Shown here in pieces: positions 50,569 to 54,319 of a stretch of DNA of 54,319 nucleotides. The first letter of the stretch is position 1, and the number at the start of each line of letters is the position of its first letter. The notes beneath the pieces are model-generated. The model saw only the letters and a program-made list of their open reading frames with translations. It was not told the origin of the DNA and ran no database searches. The DNA is from AVCC01 sp041736255. Its GTDB lineage: Bacteria; Pseudomonadota; Gammaproteobacteria; Burkholderiales; Burkholderiaceae_D. The DNA lies in NCBI GenBank assembly GCA_041736255.1, contig JBGSTZ010000011.1:1-54319 (forward strand), given 5' to 3'. Made by a program: the position numbers and the translations under genes.

Positions 50569-52635
50569 TCAAGGTTCTTGAATCTTTACGAATGTCACGT
50601 TGAATGCTTTGCAGAGCCGGTATTGCTGCAAGCGGTTGGCGAAGCTGAAAGCATTGTGCATCTCGAAGCTCTGATATATATCCAGCCCGCGACTCAGCAC
50701 AATCTTCCAGCCATGATCGGTGCTGATGTCCTGCTCCTGGCTGGTTCCGGTGATGCTGAATTCCCAGGTCAATTCGAAGCCAACCTCCGAGCAGGCTTTG
50801 GCGATTTCCTGCAGGCTCTCCGTTTGCCGGTCACCGTCGAGTTCGTCTGCAGCAGTGATCAGATGGACGATCAATGCATCTGCTGGATTTTTCTGCTTGC
50901 TGATGGTTTCCATTAATTCCATCAGGTTGCGCAACTGGTGGTCGAGCTGGATGTAGGGATCGGTAATTGTGATCCGGCACGCACCCTTCAGGTACGGACC
51001 AAGCAGCGTATCGAAAGTGACGCCAGATTGGTTCTCCTGCCAAATGACTTGTTGCTCCTTCGGTTCGAAAATGGTCGCGCTGCTCGTTAGCCGTGCTTCC
51101 GGCAACTCCATTTTCGTTTCGTTCGCCATGATCGATTCCGGCTGCGGAGCTGCGTCGCTGGCACCGGTGCGGTGGTAGATATTCGGAAACTCTTCCTCTT
51201 CCAACGTTTTTACCAGACGCTGCTGACCGTCTACAGTCTGGTAGGCAAAGCGCACCGCAGGGTAGGTCGTATCGATGCGCAGCAGCTGATCCTTGACCCG
51301 TTTGCGTCCTTCAATCGCACAGCGCAACACATCTTCAATTTCAGATTCGGTGGCTTCACCATCGGGATAGAGAATTTTTATCAAGCCGGAAAAAGTCTTG
51401 TTGATGCCATCGCGGTCGCGGGTGGATATTTCTTCAGACAGGCTGAAATATGCCTTGTAACGGTCGGAATAATCATGGTTGCGCAGCGAGCGCAGGATCT
51501 CGGCCAGATAATCGACTACGAAGCCGTAGCCGATGGAAAACATTTCGCCCCGGATCACATCGACTTCCCAGCCGGGGATGTAGCAGTGAATGCGATCCAG
51601 GAAGGCGGAATCGTGGAATTTTTCCGGTAGCGGATCGAACAGATCCGAGTGCTTGAGCATGTAAGGCACTGTGTGATCGGTGTTGCCGACGAATACCATT
51701 GACGCTTCGGCGCCCAGGGTTTCCACCCCGCGCGAGAACGACTTGTTGGCCATGTAATTCTTCATGATGTCCACCAGCGCCTTGTCCACCCGCTTTTGCT
51801 TGCCGGCGAATTCATCGAAAGCCACCACGTCCCAGTAACCGACCAGGCCCAGCTTGCCGGTGCCGTTGTGGACGAACAGCTTGGGCACCGTGACCTCGCC
51901 GCCGGAGATCAGCATGCCGTGCGGCGAAAACTCGGAGTAGATGTGTGACTTGCCGGTGCCTTTCGGCCCCAGCTCGATCAGGTTGTAGTTGCGCTCGCAA
52001 AACGGAATCAGCCGTACCAGCTGACTGAGCTTGTTGCGCCTGCCGAACATCTGCGGGTTGAAGCCGATGCTCTGGATCAGCAAATCAATCCACTCTTCGG
52101 TACTGAACTGCTTGCGTGCCGCGACATAGCCATCAAAGTCGAAATGCGACATCTGAATCGGCTTGAGTGAAGCCAGAATCCACGGCGAGGCATCCTTGTC
52201 TTCGGTGAACGCGTATTCGATATCGGCGATGCACCAGACGCCGCCGACCAGCAGTTTGGAGTGCGCCTTCACCGTGCTGGCATCAATCAGCACCTTCTTG
52301 ATGCCGAGATTGGCGAACTCAGCCTCGTACACATCATTCTTGTCGTTGAGCGCTACGCTGATACGGTCGATCACCTTGTGCCGGCCTTTTTCCTTGATGG
52401 TCGAGCGCACCAGCCCGGCTTCGTTGCGATGTACATAATGCTTGCGCAGAATTTCCTTGACGGTTGTGATGCCGCTTTGAATCGTCGCTTCGTCGTTGGT
52501 CGCGCAGTACTGGCCCAGCAAGTATTCCAGCACATAAGAAGGCACGATAGCATTGCCCTTCACGGTCTTGACCAGATCCTTGCGCACCACCAGGCCGGCA
52601 AAGTGCTGGTTGATTTTGTCGTCGAGCTGACTCAT
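50569..52635 (-). CDS. brxL: BrxL, Lon-like AAA+ protein of BREX phage defence
   Basis: A 688-residue protein of full length for BrxL. The Walker A is GPKGTGKSHIYSEFSPHG and the Walker B is WDVVAFDEFAG; upstream segments MSQLDDKINQHFAGLVVRKD and MFGRRNKLSQLVRLIPFCER are characteristic. The C-terminal about 150 residues carry the Lon-protease-like part (LLGPYLKGACRITITDPYIQ, LIVHLITAADELDGDRQTES). In type 1 BREX, brxL is the last of six genes, following pglZ. Here, 650 bases of repeats and an IS110 element precede it and no other BREX gene is in view. Start: ATG 52635 with AAGGAAAA upstream. Confidence 0.9.
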   Translation of the reverse strand: MSQLDDKINQHFAGLVVRKDLVKTVKGNAIVPSYVLEYLLGQYCATNDEATIQSGITTVKEILRKHYVHRNEAGLVRSTIKEKGRHKVIDRISVALNDKNDVYEAEFANLGIKKVLIDASTVKAHSKLLVGGVWCIADIEYAFTEDKDASPWILASLKPIQMSHFDFDGYVAARKQFSTEEWIDLLIQSIGFNPQMFGRRNKLSQLVRLIPFCERNYNLIELGPKGTGKSHIYSEFSPHGMLISGGEVTVPKLFVHNGTGKLGLVGYWDVVAFDEFAGKQKRVDKALVDIMKNYMANKSFSRGVETLGAEASMVFVGNTDHTVPYMLKHSDLFDPLPEKFHDSAFLDRIHCYIPGWEVDVIRGEMFSIGYGFVVDYLAEILRSLRNHDYSDRYKAYFSLSEEISTRDRDGINKTFSGLIKILYPDGEATESEIEDVLRCAIEGRKRVKDQLLRIDTTYPAVRFAYQTVDGQQRLVKTLEEEEFPNIYHRTGASDAAPQPESIMANETKMELPEARLTSSATIFEPKEQQVIWQENQSGVTFDTLLGPYLKGACRITITDPYIQLDHQLRNLMELMETISKQKNPADALIVHLITAADELDGDRQTESLQEIAKACSEVGFELTWEFSITGTSQEQDISTDHGWKIVLSRGLDIYQSFEMHNAFSFANRLQQYRLCKAFNVTFVKIQEP

Positions 52636-52667
52636 ACCAATTTTCCTTGAAAAAACTTAACTGTTCG

Positions 52668-52750
52668 GCCCTCTCCCGCTAGAGGGCATAGGTATCTACA
52701 CATTCAGCAATCCACTGTTTTGCTCCTCTCTCCCGCTTGCGGGAGAGAGG
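52668..52750. repeat. REP-like hairpins upstream of brxL
   Basis: GCCCTCT/AGAGGGC (52668-52687) and CCTCTCTCCCG/CGGGAGAGAGG with a CTTG loop (52725-52750, 11-bp perfect stem, followed by GCCGGGAGAGAGGG). The second is a common REP sequence of beta- and gammaproteobacteria. Confidence 0.65.
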
Positions 52751-52862
52751 CCGGGAGAGAGGGAGGCCGCAAATATTCCGGCCGCATCAATGGCAATGCA
52801 ATCAAGGTAGCGCATTGTTTTGACACCTTGCATATTGCGAGCACCCTCCCTTGCAGGGCGCA

Positions 52863-52882
52863 CATTCGCTTGCAAGCGAATG
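52863..52882. repeat. perfect 20-bp palindrome
   Basis: CATTCGCTTGCAAGCGAATG is identical to its reverse complement. It lies in the non-coding stretch left of the IS110 gene. It may be part of a REP family or a protein-binding site. Confidence 0.5.
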
Positions 52883-53001
52883 CCGTTCAGCAGGCGTGCA
52901 GCATGCTGCCCGAAACCCCTGCCTCACCCCCCAACCCCTTGTATGCTGTTTTTACGTGATTTGTTATCGATTTTATGGTTTTGTAGTTGTCTTTAGATGT
53001 T

Positions 53002-53060
53002 GCGATGGGCGGGGCTGCGCAGGGAGCGCGTAGCGCGACTGGAGCAGCCCCGCCCATCGC
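53002..53060. repeat. long inverted repeat, 17-bp arms
   Basis: GCGATGGGCGGGGCTGC and GCAGCCCCGCCCATCGC are perfect complements around a 25-base loop that contains CGCG-TAG-CGCG. This is a strong hairpin on either strand and may be the target that attracted the IS110 element, since IS110-family elements often insert at REP sequences. Confidence 0.65.
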
Positions 53061-53217
53061 GGAAAAATGAGAGGATATGATTCATGTTCGATGTTGCGGG
53101 AAGTTTTCGGATGACGTTGCATAGCCCGTCAGCCCCTTGGGACACCAAGCCCGTGGGAGAGCATTTGGCGTGCAACGCCAGCCGTTTATCTAAAGCCCGA
53201 ACAGCTGCTGGATGGCT

Positions 53218-53263
53218 TGCATGAAGTTGTGCAATGACCTTGCATAAAGTCGTGTAATGACCT
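53218..53263. repeat. 23-bp tandem duplication before the IS110 transposase
   Basis: Two adjacent copies beginning TGCAT(g/a)AAGT(t/c)GTG(c/t)AATGACCT differ at three positions. They lie in the non-coding upstream part of the IS110 element, 20 bases before its ribosome-binding region. Confidence 0.6.
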
Positions 53264-53283
53264 CGTATTTGCAAGGAGGGGTA

Positions 53284-54297
53284 ATGATGAACGCATCTGA
53301 ATTGATTTTCGTAGGCATCGATGTCTCCAAAAACAGCCTGGAGCTAGCGCTCGATGACAAGAGCAAGACACGCTATTTGGATAACGATGAAAAAGGGATT
53401 GCAGCGTTGCTGGCCGCGATTAAGGCCGAGCTACATAGCCGGGGTGTCGATGGCGCTGACCAGGTGCCGCGCACAATGGGTGCGGTTGTCCTGGAGGCCA
53501 CAGGCGGCTTTGAGCGCCAGGCGGCAGTTGCATTGTGCCTGGCTGGATACCCCGTGATAGTGGCCAACCCGCGACAGGCGCGTGATTTCGCCAAAGCCAT
53601 GGGCTATCTTGCCAAGACTGATGCGATTGATGCGCGCGTACTGAGCCATTTTGCCCGTACGCTGTACCAGTCTGAGAAGCGCGAGCAGTTGCTGATGCGT
53701 TTGCCCGATCCAAAGGAAATGGCATTGCATGCCTTGACTGCGCGCCGTCGCCAGCTCATCGAGATGCGCGTGGCCGAGGACAATCGCTGGTTGATGAGTG
53801 AAAAAATCCAGCGGAAAAGCATTGATGCTGTGCGCAAGGTGCTTAACAAGCAAATTGGCAACATTGACAAGGAGGTGGAAGCGCAGCTCAAAGAGCACTT
53901 TGCCGAAAAGCTGAAGTTGATCGAAAAATGCAAAGGAGTGGGTGTAGCTACCCAGGCCAGCCTGATGGGCGGATTGCCGGAGTTAGGTGCCCTGAGCCAG
54001 GAGCAGATCGCCAAGTTGGCTGGCGTAGCGCCGCTGAACTGCGATAGCGGCAAGCATAGAGGGCGGCGCATTACTTGGGGTGGAAGGTCTGAGGTGCGCA
54101 GTGTTCTCTACATGGCGACCTTAAGCGCTGTGCGCTATAACCCCCTCATCAAGGTGTTCTACGAACGCCTGTTAGCTAAGGGCAAACCCAAGAAAGTGGT
54201 ATTGGTCGCATGTATGCATAAATTGCTGACGATTCTGAATGCAATTATGAAGTCAGGAAAACCTTGGGACGATAATTTTGACCCAAATTCCCCTTGA
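53284..54297 (+). CDS. IS110-family transposase (DEDD recombinase)
   Basis: A 337-residue IS110-type recombinase. The N-terminal RuvC-like DEDD domain shows FVGIDVSKNSLELAL, VLEATGGFERQAA and LAKTDAIDARVLSHFA; the C-terminal Tnp20 domain shows GVGVATQASLMGGLPELG and KLAGVAPLNCDSGKHRGRR, with the catalytic serine region. Members of this family use a bridge RNA from a non-coding end to pair donor and target. Start: ATG 53284 (or 53287) with AAGGAGG five to six bases upstream. The gene is complete; the right end of the element is outside the window. Similar length to functional copies suggests it may be active. Confidence 0.92.
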   Translation: MMNASELIFVGIDVSKNSLELALDDKSKTRYLDNDEKGIAALLAAIKAELHSRGVDGADQVPRTMGAVVLEATGGFERQAAVALCLAGYPVIVANPRQARDFAKAMGYLAKTDAIDARVLSHFARTLYQSEKREQLLMRLPDPKEMALHALTARRRQLIEMRVAEDNRWLMSEKIQRKSIDAVRKVLNKQIGNIDKEVEAQLKEHFAEKLKLIEKCKGVGVATQASLMGGLPELGALSQEQIAKLAGVAPLNCDSGKHRGRRITWGGRSEVRSVLYMATLSAVRYNPLIKVFYERLLAKGKPKKVVLVACMHKLLTILNAIMKSGKPWDDNFDPNSP

Positions 54298-54319
54298 CTT
54301 GGAACACAGCTGCTCTCCC

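Larger units (their letters stand above)
52636..53283. other. repeat-rich region between brxL and the IS110 transposase
   Basis: About 650 bases without a gene. It holds four palindromes (52668-52687, 52725-52750, 52863-52882, 53002-53060), a 23-base tandem duplication (53218-53263) and presumably the left end of the IS110 element, whose boundary is not visible. The brxL promoter must also lie at its left end. Confidence 0.55.

Noticed and set aside
1..54319. tRNA, rRNA and CRISPR arrays
   Set aside because: No cloverleaf-like tRNA, rRNA segment or regularly spaced repeat was recognised by eye; a covariance-model scan would be decisive.

Overview
This window looks like a chromosomal segment of a facultatively anaerobic, nitrate-respiring betaproteobacterium, most likely Burkholderiales/Oxalobacteraceae (a Herminiimonas- or Janthinobacterium-like relative). 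The basis is the housekeeping block ppc / hemC-hemD-hemX-hemY / ppa, the type of the nar genes, and moderate GC with AT-rich promoters. The taxonomic call is inference from gene content and order. No rRNA, tRNA or CRISPR array was recognised.

Layout. (a) 1-93: the cut-off start of a transposase. (b) 314-5764: a tight four-gene signalling operon (membrane-anchored substrate-binding protein, histidine kinase, Rcp-like receiver, receiver-PAS-GGDEF-EAL protein), then a LytTR regulator (5812-6624). (c) 6725-15348: TSUP exporter, PEP carboxylase, the heme genes hemCDXY and inorganic pyrophosphatase. (d) 15546-18653: a leftward chemotaxis-type operon (CheZ-like protein, CheY, CheA), followed by a gene-poor stretch with a decayed transposase. 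(e) 20166-22478: malic enzyme maeB.

(f) 22600-32976: an anaerobic/nitric-oxide block. It holds an NsrR-type Rrf2 regulator, a UspA protein, a SirB2-like membrane protein, and a leftward set made of a nitronate-monooxygenase-like flavoprotein, ubiU, ubiV, trhA, ubiT and a DGC-domain protein (oxygen-independent ubiquinone synthesis). Facing it is a rightward operon of hemerythrin, a DUF2249 protein and an unrecognised polytopic membrane protein, preceded by an FNR/Dnr-type box. A 162-bp MITE-like element with perfect 20-bp inverted ends and an 8-bp target duplication sits between the two operons. A Dnr-type Crp/Fnr regulator closes the block.

(g) 33354-43911: the nitrate respiration locus narK1-narK2-narG-narH-narJ-narI-ppiC. 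(h) 44020-49008: rquA (rhodoquinone synthesis), a beta-carbonic anhydrase, mobB and the nitrate-responsive pair narX-narL. (i) 49342-54297: an NnrS family protein with an NsrR-like site just before it, a lone brxL (the gene that normally ends a type 1 BREX phage-defence operon), a cluster of palindromic repeats, and an IS110-family transposase.

The genes fit together as an oxygen-to-nitrate switch. Nitrate is sensed by NarX/NarL, imported by NarK1/NarK2 and reduced by NarGHI. Molybdenum cofactor supply (MobB), oxygen-independent quinone synthesis (UbiUVT) and ubiquinone-to-rhodoquinone conversion (RquA) support the chain. NO produced along the way is plausibly handled by the NsrR and Dnr regulated genes (NnrS, hemerythrin, DUF2249). 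The points most worth following up are rquA next to nar and ubiUVT, the hemerythrin-DUF2249-membrane protein operon, the MITE in its divergent promoter region, and the orphan brxL beside an IS110 element.
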